A stretch of 64,000 bases of DNA, from contig NZ_FYDG01000001.1 in the NCBI RefSeq assembly GCF_900187365.1, forward strand, positions 372,001 to 436,000. Reading direction: 5' to 3'. This DNA is from Rhodoblastus acidophilus. GTDB taxonomy: Bacteria; Pseudomonadota; Alphaproteobacteria; Rhizobiales; Beijerinckiaceae. The translations under genes and the position numbers were made by a program. The notes beneath the pieces are model-generated. The model saw only the letters and a program-made list of their open reading frames with translations, did no database searches and was not told where the DNA came from. Below are positions 9,829 through 20,200 of the stretch, in pieces. The stretch's first letter is position 1, and every line of letters begins with the position of its first letter.

Positions 9829-11499
9829 TCAGCGCGGCGCCGCCCGCGTCAGGATCGCGTCGAGATCGGCGTCCGCCGCCAGGGCGCCGTAAAGCCGGCC
9901 GCCGGCGTTGCCGAGGCGGGACCGGCAAAAGGCCTGCGCCACGGCGGAAGGCGCGCCGCGCAGCATCAGGCTGGCCTGCAACGCGCAGGCGAGTCGCTCG
10001 GCCACGGCGCGGGCCTGGCCTTCGGGGCAAGCGGCCCAGGCGGCGAACTCCGCCCGCAGCGCCGCCGCCTCGCGGTCGAAGCCGCCGTCCACGCCGCGCG
10101 CCTGTTCGATCTCGCCGAGCAGCGCCTCCGCCGTCTCGGGCTGGCGGGAGAAGGCGCGCAGCAGGTCGAGGCACTGGATGTTGCCGCTGCCCTCCCAGAT
10201 CGCATTGACCGGCGCCTCGCGATAGAGGCGCGGCATCGGGCCGTCCTCGATGAAGCCGGAGCCGCCGATACATTCCATCGCCTCGGACGCGAGGCCGGGG
10301 GCGCGCTTGCACAGCCAATATTTGCCGAGCGGAACGGCGGCGCGCGCCAGCGCCGCCTCGGCGGGATTGTCGGAGGCGTCGAGCGCCCGCGCCACGCGCA
10401 AAACCAGCGCGAGCGCCGCTTCGGCTTCCAGAGCGAGATCGGCGAGCGTGACGGCCATCAGCGGCTGGTCCGCCAGCGCGCGGCCGAACGCCATGCGCTG
10501 GCGGCAATGATCGAGCGCCTGCGCCAGCGCCGCGCGCATGCCCGCGGCGGAGCCGACCATGCAATCGAACCGCGTCATCGCCACCGCGCCGAGAATGGCG
10601 GCGAGGCCGCGCCCTTCGGCGCCGATGCGCCACGCCAGCGCGCCGCGCAGCTCGATTTCGGCGGTGGCGTTGGACACATTGCCCATTTTCGGCTTGAGCC
10701 GCACGATTTCGAAAAAATTGCGCGTCTCCTCCAGCCAGCGCGGCATCAGGAAACAGGTGAGGCCCCCGGCCGAGCCGCCCGCCGGCTCGGCTTGCGCCAG
10801 CACCAGAAACGCATCGCTCATCGGCGCGGAGACGAAGTATTTGTGCCCGACCAGCCGCCAGCTCTCGCCGTCGCCGGTCGGCGTGGCCGTGGTGGCGTTG
10901 GCGCGGACGTCGGAGCCGCCCTGCTTCTCGGTGATCGCCATGCCGACGGTCGCGCCATGCTTTTGCGACAGCGGCAGGTCGCGGGCGTCATAGCGGTCGG
11001 ACAGGATTTTCGGCAGCCACAGCGCCGCCAGCCCCGGCTCCCGCGCGATCACCGGCACGCAGGCGAACGTCATGGTGATCGGGCAGAGATGGCCCGCCTC
11101 GACCTGGGTCTGCACGTAGAAGCGCGCGGCGCGCGCGACATGGGCGCCGGGGCCGGGCGCGCGCCAGGGCGCGGCGTGCAGGCCGGCTTCGATCGCGCCG
11201 CGCATCAGCGCGTGATAGGCCGGGTGATAGCTGACGACGTCGATGCGCTGGCCATAGCGGTCGTGGGTGGCGAGCTGCGGCGGGATGGCGTTGGCCAGCC
11301 GGCCCAGTTCGAGGCGCGCCTCGCTTCCGCAGGCGGCGCCGAACGCCTCCATTTCGGCCAGCCCCGCCGCCGCGCCCTCGCGGGCGACGCCCTCGCGCAG
11401 CGCGGAATCGCCGGAGAACAGGTTGACGTCGGCCAGCGGCGCCGGCTGATTGGTCACCTCATGGGTGGCGAAGTTCCAAACGTCCGGCGCTTGCGACAT
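9829..11499 (-). CDS. aidB: AidB-type acyl-CoA dehydrogenase family protein
   Basis: The 556-residue product matches AidB in length (about 540 in E. coli) and layout: an N-terminal extension, then the flavin-binding acyl-CoA dehydrogenase core. Family segments include PLSQKHGATVGMAITEKQGGSDVRANAT, seen here as two parts (GATVGMAITEKQGGSDVRA and preceding residues), and ECIGGSGFIEDGPMPRLYRE plus NAIWEGSGNIQ near the C-terminus. AidB binds DNA and is part of the adaptive response to alkylation in E. coli; its enzymatic role is uncertain. The ATG at 11499 follows an AGGGAGGGG ribosome binding site. It appears to be a stand-alone gene downstream of the damaged exopolysaccharide operon. Confidence 0.9.
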   Translation of the reverse strand: MSQAPDVWNFATHEVTNQPAPLADVNLFSGDSALREGVAREGAAAGLAEMEAFGAACGSEARLELGRLANAIPPQLATHDRYGQRIDVVSYHPAYHALMRGAIEAGLHAAPWRAPGPGAHVARAARFYVQTQVEAGHLCPITMTFACVPVIAREPGLAALWLPKILSDRYDARDLPLSQKHGATVGMAITEKQGGSDVRANATTATPTGDGESWRLVGHKYFVSAPMSDAFLVLAQAEPAGGSAGGLTCFLMPRWLEETRNFFEIVRLKPKMGNVSNATAEIELRGALAWRIGAEGRGLAAILGAVAMTRFDCMVGSAAGMRAALAQALDHCRQRMAFGRALADQPLMAVTLADLALEAEAALALVLRVARALDASDNPAEAALARAAVPLGKYWLCKRAPGLASEAMECIGGSGFIEDGPMPRLYREAPVNAIWEGSGNIQCLDLLRAFSRQPETAEALLGEIEQARGVDGGFDREAAALRAEFAAWAACPEGQARAVAERLACALQASLMLRGAPSAVAQAFCRSRLGNAGGRLYGALAADADLDAILTRAAPR

Positions 11500-11555
11500 C
11501 GCGCCCCTCCCTGGGCCACTTAACGCGCTGGAACGCCATAAGGCTCTTGCGCGTA

Positions 11556-11873
11556 TTAACGTTGTTGGGCCGCGCGAGGACGGCGGCCGGGCGGGGCGCC
11601 GGAATGGGCCGCGTCGTCCGCCTCGATGACGACGCGATCGCAGCCGACCGCCCGCAGCAGCCGCGCGACATGGGCCGGGGAGACGTCGTCCCTCGCCTCT
11701 TCCCCCGCCTCGCCGGCGCGGCGCAGACAGGGGGCGATGACCACGATCCGGCGCGCCGACGACATTTTTAGCGCGCCCGTGAAGATCACCAGCCAGGCCA
11801 GGCTATCGCGCATGTCGGCGCCCGCGTTCGGATCGAGGAAGACATAGACGTCGCGGCCCCGCGCCCCGGCCAT
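11556..11873 (-). pseudogene. Remnant of a PRPP-synthetase-like gene fused behind the truncated GNAT gene
   Basis: This frame resembles an internal piece of ribose-phosphate pyrophosphokinase: RGRDVYVFLDPNAG matches the V-G-D-V-(F/Y)-V strand, ALKMSSARRIVVIAPC matches ALKRASA-RIT-VIPY, and VSPAHVARLLRAVGCDRVV matches ISAKLVADLLEAAGADRVL. The catalytic loop and PRPP-binding C-terminal half are absent, and a different basic tail runs to the stop at 11556. It begins exactly where the GNAT similarity ends and is in a different frame. I read it as a leftover from a deletion that joined two genes. Confidence 0.6.
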
Positions 11874-12658
11874 CCCGTCAGGACCAAAGTCTCGTAGAAC
11901 CGCGCGAAGCGCCGGATGCGGAGCAGGTCGCGCCGACCCTGCCGTCGGAACCGTTCGGCGCGCATCGCCTTGAGCGCGCGATAGAACGCCTGCGCCTGCT
12001 CGCGCGTCGCCGCCTCGACCAGTTGCAATTCGCCGAGCCGTTCGACGAGATTGCGCCGCTTGCGCTTGTGCTCCTTGCGGTCCTTGGCCTTGAGCGACTG
12101 GGAGTCGTAGAGCGCGCGGCTGGCCGGCAATTCGAGGGTCCAGCAGCGCAGGTCGATCGGCGCCATCCAGCCGAGACGGGCGAACGGAACCGGCCGGCCG
12201 TACAGCGCCTCCGGCATTTTGTCGAACCAGAACACATCCACGCCGGGGACCGCGTCGCGCACGCCAACCCACAGCGCCGCCAGCTCCGCGTCGGTCACGG
12301 CGAGATCGGGCGCGCAGATCGGCATGTTGTAGTCGCTGACGCCAAAATCGGGAAATTCGGCGATCCGCACGCCCCAGCGCCGCCGCACACACAGGACGAA
12401 AAACGCCACCGGCCGCCCGGTGGCGCGGGCGCGCGCCGTCACGAACAAAGGTTCGGCGCCGCTCGGGACGCCCAGCGTCATGAACCAGGGCTTGATCCAC
12501 TCCTGCGTCTGGAACGCCGAGCCGGCGGGATCGAGCTCGGACCAGACCGGGGCCGCGATGGCGAAATCGCGGGTGGCCTGCACCACGAACGGCGAGGGAT
12601 CGGCGGGCCGGATGGCCTGCGACGCAAGGCCGTCCAGCGGAACCGAGGGCGCGCTCAC
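11786..12658 (-). pseudogene. Truncated GNAT/CelD-like N-acetyltransferase gene
   Basis: The first ~260 residues look like the acetyltransferase group found in exopolysaccharide clusters (CelD/BioF2-like): FQTQEWIKPWF near the N-terminus, then FDKMPEALYGRPVP, and KDRKEHKRKRRNL before ARFYETLVLTG. The second GNAT half that should follow is missing; after ~residue 262 the frame reads a 30-residue junk tail to 11786, while the neighbouring frame holds a PRPP-synthetase-like piece. The GTG at 12658 overlaps the upstream stop as GTGA, showing original translational coupling. It is probably non-functional. Confidence 0.65.
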
Positions 12659-13607
12659 GCGTTCACCCGCCGAAGGCAAGCGTCAGGGTCGGCGCGTCGC
12701 AACCAGTCTTCGCGCCAGTAATAATAGGGCGCGCGGGGGCAAAACAGCCGCGACCTTTTGCCGAGTCCCGTGCAGTAGAGCCCGTCGAGAATGACGCATC
12801 CATTGCGGAACGTCAGCATGCGCCCGGTGTTTTCGTCGATTTGCCGGCGAACGCGGCCGAGCACGCGAAACTGGCCGCCGCAATATTTCAGCATTTCGCG
12901 CTCGAACACCAGACCGCGATTTTTCCAGTCGCGGTTCAGCGTCCGCATGATGTCCTCGGCGGGCCGCACCTCCACCAGTTCGCCGGGCTGCAAGCCGAGC
13001 GGTTCATAGCTGGCCGGAGCCGGCGCCGGCTCGGCCGCGGCGGGGCATCGCCGCGGGGCGAGAGGCGCTTGAGCATTCCGGTCAGGGCGGCGACGGAGAC
13101 GCGGGCGCCGACCTGAGCGGCGCTGGCGTTGCCGGTGGCGATGTCGTCCAGATATTGATTGAGCCGCGTCGGCGACAGCGGCGTCGTCGCCGGCGCGATC
13201 TCGGTCGATTGGCAACGGAAGCGCGGCGAGCCGTCCGGGAAGGCCGGGGCGCGGGCGCCCTCCATCAGCAGCCCGATCGCGCCGGCCTCGGCGCGGGCGG
13301 CCCCCGCGTCAAGCCCGGCGGGCTTCAGCCAGGCCTCCTTCCAGAAGATCAGGCAGCGCGCTTCGCAGCCGCCATGCGCCTCGCCGCTACAGCGCATTTC
13401 GCCATGCACGGCGTCCTTCATGCGGCGCATGTCCGTGGCGCCGGTGGGATCGCAGGTCTTGTGCGCCGACTTCCAGACGGTGAAGCGCGTCCCGCAATAC
13501 CGGACCATTTCCGGCATGAAGGGCAAGGCCTCCAGACTGGCCCGGCTGTCGAGCGTCGCAAGGATTTCGTGCAGGGGCCGCACCTCGACCCAGTCTCCAG
13601 CTTTCAT
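12655..13607 (-). pseudogene. Frameshifted two-copy cysteine-rich protein of the exopolysaccharide cluster
   Basis: Two homologous ~95-residue halves lie in different frames. The first (start ATG 13607) has GDWVEVRPLHEILATL, MVRYCGTRFTVWK and LIFWKEAWLK; the second has GELVEVRPAEDIMRTL, MLKYCGGQFRVLG and YYYWREDWLRR and ends at 12657-12655. The frames would join if one C were removed from the CCCC run near 13046, which lies in a CCGCGGCG/CGCCGCGG hairpin. Each half keeps several cysteines, suggesting metal or disulfide sites. The family is uncharacterised but I know it from polysaccharide gene clusters. It could be a true frameshift or a base-call error at the hairpin. Confidence 0.65.
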
Positions 13608-13616
13608 GGGAGCGCC

Positions 13617-15049
13617 TCACTCTCTCAAGGGCCGCGCCGCCGACCGGACGGGTCCGCGCCGCGCGAAATCCAGGCGGAGGCTTGCGCCGCCTCCGCCCCG
13701 TCGGGCGCGCGCGCCGCGCCAGAGCGCCGCCGCCTTGAGCGAATGCGCGGAGCCGTCGACGCATTCCAGCCAGCCGGCGCGATTGAGCGTGTGCAGCCGC
13801 CGGCCGGGCCACAGCGGGCCGGGGCGCAGGATCGTCTCGACCCGCTGCTCGAAGCCTTGCGCGTCCAGCCGCGTGACGACCGCGAGAGCGAGCGCCGCGC
13901 CATAGCCGGCGCGGCAATCCTGCACCGGCCGGATCAGCCGCCCGCCGCGCTCGACCATTCGGCCCGCCGGGCGCGCGGCGCCGGCGTCGATCAGCACCGG
14001 ATTGCGCCGATGCGGCGTCCACGGCCCCTGCGGCCTCGGCGCCGACCACAGATGCAGCGAGTCGGAAAACGACCCGCCGTCGGCGCGCACGGTCGCCATC
14101 ATCCACCAGAGATCGCCGCGCCGGAACAGCGTGGCGTCGCTCGCCACCACATCGGCGACCAGCCGGGCCTCGCAGCGCCATCCAAAGGGGAAGTTTTCGG
14201 CGCGAAACAGGTCGATGCAGCGCGCGGCGCCGGATTCGGGAACCATCCAGACCTCGCCCTCATGCTCGAACACGAAGGGATAGGACAGATGCGTGGCGGC
14301 GCTCAGGACCGGCTGCGGCGCCGATCTCGGCCCGGACCTGTCGAATTCCGCGACCGAGATCACGCCGCGCCCGACGCGGTGGTCGTAATCCTCGACGAAC
14401 AGAAAGGCGCGGCCGCGCCAGATGAACGGAAACGGGTCGGCGCAGAAATGGAAGCCGTCGTCCGGCAGGTCGGTCCAACCCGTCGCGGGATGGGCGCGCA
14501 GGTCGATGACGTCGGGGCCGTCCGCCACCCGCCAGCCGACGCGCCAATGCGGCGCGTAATGGGTGATGTGGTAGAGGCGGCGGCGCAGGCCGCGCGCCAG
14601 CTCGGCCGAAACGAAGCGGGCGACCCGCAGGCAGCCGGCGCGCGGGACCGCAGCGCGCTCCAGCGCCGACGACGATCCCCGCCCCGCGACCGCCGCCGCG
14701 ATCAGCGCGCCGGTTTGGGAGAGCACGTTTTCCAACGCGGCGCGCAGCGATCCCGCCATGTCGCAGCCGACGCGCGCCGACGCGATCAGGCGGTTGGCGG
14801 CGACGTCGATGATCTCGATCGCGGGCGACGCTTCGCCGAGCAGCGCGTCGAGCGCCGCCGCCTCGCCGAACGCGCCGTCATAGGTCTCGAAACCGCCATG
14901 GGTGGCGGGGACGCCGCGAATGCCCAAAACAGCTGGCTCGGGCGCGAGACCCGCGCCGTCCGCTCGCTCGACGACCGATCGGGGCCGTCCCAGGCGCGCA
15001 GCGACGGTTCGACGACGAGGCGCGAGCTGTCGATGGATTGGATTGTCAT
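13617..15049 (-). pseudogene. Chimeric remnant: DUF1972-type glycosyltransferase start joined to a GINT1-N-like gene
   Basis: Three pieces follow each other. The ATG at 15049 opens a ~38-codon unknown N-terminus. Near 14932 the other frame gives VLGIRGVPATHGGFET, the start motif of DUF1972/GT4 rhamnosyltransferases. Right after it comes YDGAFGEAAALDALLGE and a long, intact-looking domain of the glucosamine inositolphosphorylceramide transferase N-terminal type ([86 protein letters not shown]) to the stop at 13617. No good start serves the last domain. I infer two deletions that fused three genes. Confidence 0.6.
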
Positions 15050-15112
15050 GGGCGAGCTCCGTGACGGCCGCGCGCAAAAAGCGCGCGGACGATGGCGGTT
15101 CCGGGCGTGTCG

Positions 15113-15691
15113 TCAGAGGGGCGAGACGGCGTCCTGCACCAGATCGAGCGGGATTTTCCGGTGCGCCATGTCCAGCAACACCCGCACCCGCTCGTGGCTC
15201 GACAGGCGTTCGAGCACGGCGACCTGTTCGGCGAAGGGGCCGGTGAGCACGCGCACCTGCTGGCCGGGGCGCAGATCGAAAAAGCGCACGATCTCGTCGG
15301 GGCCGCTGCGCGCCAGCAGCGCATCGACGATGTCGGAGGCGATCGCGGCGGGCGCGCCATCCTGCGTCAACAGGCAGGTCACGCCGCGCGTGCAATTGAT
15401 GGCGCGCCACGGGCGGAAGCCGGGGTCGAAGGCGACGAACAGATAGCGCGGGAACAGCGGCGCATACACTTTGCGGACCTGACGCGCGTGCCGCACGTTT
15501 TTGACGAAGCGCGGCAGAAAGGCCTTGAAGCCTTGCTCTTGCAGATGGCGGCGCGCCATCGCCTCGGCATGGGCCTGCGTATAGACCACATGCCAGCGGT
15601 CGGCGCGGTCGGCCGCAAGCGGATCGGGACAGTCGCAAAGCGGCGCGGTGGATGCGTTGCGAAACTGAATTAAATCGGAAGGTTTCGTCAT
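15113..15691 (-). CDS. NusG/RfaH-like transcription antiterminator
   Basis: The 192-residue protein has an NGN domain (RWHVVYTQAHAEAMARRHL, GFKAFLPRF, YLFVAFDPGFRPWRAIN) and a C-terminal KOW segment (LRPGQQVRVLTGPFAEQVAVL). Proteins of this type bind RNA polymerase and promote read-through of long surface-polysaccharide operons. It is much more divergent than housekeeping NusG and is the first gene of the 15691-11556 operon, the classic position for such a specialised regulator. Downstream genes are damaged, so its present target may be gone or elsewhere. The start is the ATG at 15691 behind AAGAGCC. Confidence 0.85.
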   Translation of the reverse strand: MTKPSDLIQFRNASTAPLCDCPDPLAADRADRWHVVYTQAHAEAMARRHLQEQGFKAFLPRFVKNVRHARQVRKVYAPLFPRYLFVAFDPGFRPWRAINCTRGVTCLLTQDGAPAAIASDIVDALLARSGPDEIVRFFDLRPGQQVRVLTGPFAEQVAVLERLSSHERVRVLLDMAHRKIPLDLVQDAVSPL

Positions 15692-16102
15692 CCAGTGGCT
15701 CTTGCGCTGCGGTGACGGGGAATTTGGCCTTGGCGGCCCGACGCAAATAAAGCGCGTAAGCTGCCGCAGTCCTGGTGACCAAAGCCACCGGTTCAGTATT
15801 TAATTTCCATCAATTTAAATAGCGGGGAATAAATTGTCAAGAATCGGCTAATTTAATTTACATTATTCTCCGACCTCCCGAGCAGCTTGCGCGCGGGCGC
15901 AGCGTCATTCCACGGAAACCGGATCGGAAACACTCGCATTTTTGGCGCGGACGCTGCGGCGCGCCTCCGCATGACTACGCAAGCGGCCTGGAGACGGGCG
16001 CGCGGCCCGCCGCATAAGCTTGGCAAGTCTTCGGCAGATGAAATGTGTGCGGCGCAACATTCGGGGCGGAGCACGGGCCGCCCCGATTCGGGATTCGCGC
16101 GG
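15692..16102. other. Intergenic region upstream of the NusG-like gene
   Basis: This 411-bp gap holds no credible gene. Bases ~15790-15870 are strikingly AT-rich for this genome and contain the minus-strand promoter listed separately. The remainder (15870-16102), between that promoter and the sohB stop, shows no clear terminator. Confidence 0.6.
15812..15840 (-). promoter_or_regulatory. Sigma-70-type promoter of the NusG-like/exopolysaccharide operon
   Basis: On the minus strand TTGACA (15840-15835) and TAAATT (15817-15812) are separated by exactly 17 bp inside an AT-rich patch. It lies ~120 bp upstream of the ATG at 15691, leaving a long leader that could carry a recruitment site for the antiterminator. 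Confidence 0.6.
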
Positions 16103-17164
16103 TCAGCCGCGCCGCGCCGCGCCGAAAGCCTGGGCCAGCGCGCCGGCGATCGCCGCCCCCTGCGGGGCCAGCGCCGAGGCCTCGTCGAAACCGAGCCGGC
16201 CGAGCGCCTGTTGCAGCAGCGTCTTGCGCGCGGCGATCGTCACCTCGAACAGGCGCGCTTCGTCCTTCAAACCGAACAGCCATTCGTCGCCGGTGGCGAG
16301 CGCGTCCACCAGGCCGAGGCCCACGGCCTCGCCGCCCAGCCACACGTCGCCATTGGCGACCTTGGCCAGATCGACGCCCGGCCGGCGCGACGCGACGAAA
16401 GCCTTGAAGGCCGCGTGGATGTCGTCGATCTTGCCGATGGCGTGCTCGCGGCCAGCCGGCGTGATCTCGCCGAACACCGAAATGGAGCGCTTGAATTCGC
16501 CCGCCGTCAGCTCCTCGTAGTCGATGTCGTTTTTCTTGAGAAAGCGGTGGAGATTGGGCGTCTGCGCCACCACGCCGATGGAGCCGACCAGCGCGAACGG
16601 CGCCGCGACGATCCTGTCGCCGGCGCAAGCCATCATGTAGCCGCCGCTCGCCGCCACCTGATCGACGCAGACGGTGACCTTGATTTTGCGCGCGCGGAAC
16701 CGGCCGATTTCGGCGGCGGCGAGGCCGTAGCCGGTGACCGTGCCGCCGGGGCTGTTGAGGCGCAGCACGACTTCGTCGGTCTCCGGCCGGGCGACGGTGA
16801 GCACGGCGTCGATTTCCTGCGAGAGGCGCTCGACCGAGGTCGCCATCGGGTCGCCCTTGAAGGCCAGAACGAAGATGCGCTTCTTGTCGGCGTTTTCCGC
16901 GCCGGACGCCGCGCGCTTGCGGGCGTTGGCCTCGCGCTTGCGGGCTTTGGCGAGGGCTTTTCGCTCCTTCTTGTCGAGGATTTCCTCGTCGAGATCGTCG
17001 CGCATCCGATCGTAGCGCGCGTTGAGCGAGCGGACCTCGATCTCGCAATCGCGCGCGGAATCGCGGCGCTTCAGCGAGGCGACGAGGCCGACGACGGCGC
17101 CGAACGCCGCGACGATGAGAAGGGCCTTCAAGGCGAAGGCCGCGATGTCCAACCAGAAGGTCAT
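16103..17164 (-). CDS. sohB: SohB-type signal peptide peptidase (S49 family serine protease)
   Basis: The 353-residue protein is anchored by an N-terminal membrane helix (residues ~5-30), followed by a charged, coiled segment rich in Lys/Arg/Glu, then the S49 peptidase core. The nucleophile Ser lies in VAASGGYMMAC, and the catalytic Lys is in the VGSIGVVAQTPNLHRFLKKNDI region; LRLNSPGGTVTGYG is the oxyanion-hole region. It probably degrades membrane peptides or misfolded envelope proteins from the periplasmic side. The ATG at 17164 follows AGGAGCC. It is a single gene between the histidine kinase and the polysaccharide region. Confidence 0.9.
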   Translation of the reverse strand: MTFWLDIAAFALKALLIVAAFGAVVGLVASLKRRDSARDCEIEVRSLNARYDRMRDDLDEEILDKKERKALAKARKREANARKRAASGAENADKKRIFVLAFKGDPMATSVERLSQEIDAVLTVARPETDEVVLRLNSPGGTVTGYGLAAAEIGRFRARKIKVTVCVDQVAASGGYMMACAGDRIVAAPFALVGSIGVVAQTPNLHRFLKKNDIDYEELTAGEFKRSISVFGEITPAGREHAIGKIDDIHAAFKAFVASRRPGVDLAKVANGDVWLGGEAVGLGLVDALATGDEWLFGLKDEARLFEVTIAARKTLLQQALGRLGFDEASALAPQGAAIAGALAQAFGAARRG

Positions 17165-17269
17165 GCAATGGCTCCTGCGCGCAATAGCTTGCGTGGCGTC
17201 ATTCCACGGCGGCGGCGAGAAGGCAAGCCGCCGCCGTCTTCGCCCGCTTGATCGCGCCGCGCCGGCGGT

Positions 17270-20200
17270 TCACGACAGAGCGCGGCATGGGCTTCGCGCC
17301 CTGTGTCCCGAGCGGGCTTGGCCCGAGGACAACGACGCCAGGATTTCCAGCAGTTCGTCGGGATCGGCCGGCTTGTGCAGCATGACGAAGTCGGTGGCGG
17401 CGACCTCCAGAATCGGCTCGACCGCCGTGTCGCCGGTCAGAATCACGGTGGGAATGGCGAAGCCGGCGCGGCGGGAGATTTCCGTCGCGGTCTCCGTGCC
17501 GGTCAAGCCGGCGCCAAGCCGGTAATCGGCGAGAATGGCGTCGAATCTCCACTGTTCCCGTTCGGCCAGCGCCAGCGCCCTTTCGCCGGTGTCGGCGCTG
17601 CGGACCTCGTAGCCCATACATTGCAGCAAGATTTCATGCGCCTCGCGCACCGCCTCGTCGTCGTCGATGACGAGAATGCGGCCGCCCGGACCGACGACAG
17701 CCCGCCGGGCTTCGACGGCGGCCGGCGTGGTCCGCTCCAGCGGCAGCAAAAGCGAAAAGCGCGTGCCGCGCCCGAGGCGCGAGCTGACGGCCACCTCCAC
17801 GTCGAGCAGCCTGGCGAGGCGCGCGACGATGGCGAGGCCCAGGCCCAGGCCCCGGCTGGCGTCGCGCCCGGGATTGTTGAGCTGATGGAATTCCTGGAAA
17901 ATCTCGCCTTGCTTGTCGGCGGGAATTCCGACGCCGGTGTCGATGACGTCAAGCCGGACATGGGCGCCGCGGCGGCGCAGGCCAATGAGAACGCCGCCGG
18001 AGCGGGTGTAGCGCAGCGCATTCTCGATCAGGTTGCGAACGATCCGCTCCAACAAAGTGGGGTCGGTGTGGATGCGCAGGGCGCGGGGCGCAAAGCGCAG
18101 CGCGAGGCCGGTTTCCGCCGCGCGGGCGCCGTACTCGTCCGCCAGCCGCGTCAGCATTTCACGCAGATCGACGCTGGTCTTGACGGGTTCGACGACGCCG
18201 GCGTCGAGCCGGGCGATGTCGAGAATCCCCCGCAACAGGCCGTTCAGGCTGTTCACGGCGTCCTGCGCCTTCTCCATGGCGCGGTTGGGGGCCTGCCGGT
18301 TGGCGATCTGCACCTCGATGACGCGCAGCAACGCCGTGAGCGATTGCAGCGGCTGACGCAAGTCATGGCTGGCGGCGGCGAGGAATTTCGACTTGGCGAT
18401 ATTGGCGCGCTCGGCTTCGGCCTTGGCGAGAACCAGCGCCTCCTGGGCCTGCCTGCGCTCGGTGATGTCGACGACGAAGGACACGCCGTCGTATCGCGAC
18501 TCGTCGAGCATGGCGGCGGCGATCAGGACGGGAAGACGCGAGCCGTCCTTGCGGACATATTCCTGTTCGAACGGCGCGGAATTGGCGCCGAGCGCCATAA
18601 GTTCCGCATAGGACTGCTCGTTGAGGTTTTCGAACTCCGGCGGAACCATGCGCCGCCAATCGATCCGTCCGGCCGCCAGATCGCCGCGCTGGTAACCGGT
18701 CATCTCCAGGAACTTGTCGTTGGCGTCGACGACCAGGCCGTTCCTGTTCCAGTAGAACAGACCCAGCAGCCCCGAATTATAGAAACGCTGCAACCGCTGT
18801 TCGCTCTTGCGCAGCGCCGCTTCGGCCTCGACGCGCGCGGCGATGTCCACGCCGAGGCCGCCGACATAGCGCCGCCCCGACGAATCCAGATAGGTGAATT
18901 TGTTGTTGAGCCACCAGCCGAGGCTGCCGTCGGCTTTCGGCATGGCTTCGAGCGATTCGATCGGCGCTTCCGCCGCGAGGGCCGCAAGATCGCTTGCCTT
19001 GCAGGCTTCGGCGACGGCGGGCGGGAACAGGTCGAAATCGGTCTTGTCGAGGGCGTCTTCCAGCCGCAGCCCGGCATGCCGTCGAAAATTTTCGCTCATG
19101 AAGACGTAACGGCCGTTTTCGTCCTTGAGCCAGGCGACCAGGGCGCTGTTGTCGAGGAACGCCTTCAGCCGTTTTTCGCTCGACTGCAAGGCGTCTTCCG
19201 CCTGCTTGCGCTCGGTGATGTCGTCGAAGATCGCCACGAAATGATCGGGGCCGGGGCAGCAAACGGAGATATTGAGCCAACGCGCGGTCGGCTTGAACTC
19301 GATGGTGAACCGCTCCGGCCGCCCGCTCCGCGCGACCCGGCCGAAGGTTTCGATCAGCCTCGGCAAGGCCTCGCGCATTTGCGGCAGCGCTTGCGTCACG
19401 CGTTTGCCGACGACGCTGTCCACGCCGCTCTGCCGGTCGAAGGCGGAGTTGGCGGCGAGCGGAATGAAATCGACGGGTTGGCCGGTTTCGTCATAAACCA
19501 TCCGGCCATAGGCGCACCCGTCCGGCATGGTTTCGAATAACGCCTGGAACCGTTCCTCGCTCTCGCGCAGCGCCGCCTCCGCCCGCTTGCGTTCGGCGAC
19601 GTCGACCGCCCGCTTGCGCTCGGTGATGTCGAGGACGATGCCGATATAGCGTTCCGGCTTGCCGCCGGCGCCCATCAGCGGGCGCCCGCGCGACAGCAGC
19701 CAGCGTTCCGGCGCGCCGGCGGGCGTGTTGACCCGCCACGACGTCTCGAACTCCCGGCCCGCCGCCGCCTCGGCGCCGATCAATTGCGCGACCCGCGCGC
19801 GGTCGTCGGGATGGACCGATTGCTCCCACAGCTCATAGGACGCCTCTCGGCCCGTCGCTTCGAGATCGAACAGGCCCCAGACGTTGTCCGACCAGACGTT
19901 GCGGCCAGTCGCGAGGGTCCATTCCCAGATCCCGGATTCGGTGGCTTCCAGAGCGAGCTGCATCCGCGCTTCGGCGGCCTCGCGTTCGACAATTTGCTTC
20001 GACAGTTCAAGCGTGCGTTCCGCGACCAGCCGTTCAAGCTCGACGCGCCGGACGTCCTCGACGCGCCGCCGCTTCAGTTGCGACTGCTGAACTTTTTCGG
20101 CGCCCCAGGACACGAGAAAGCCGTTGACGACGAAGATCGCCACCCCCAGCCCGTTGAACGGCGGCGGCGCGATCAGCGCCCCGACCGGCTCGATCCAGAA

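Noticed and set aside
14786-15049. Independent 87-codon gene
   Set aside because: After ~38 codons it only mirrors, in another frame, the conserved GIRGVPATHGGFET stretch; better explained as the start of a damaged chimeric gene.
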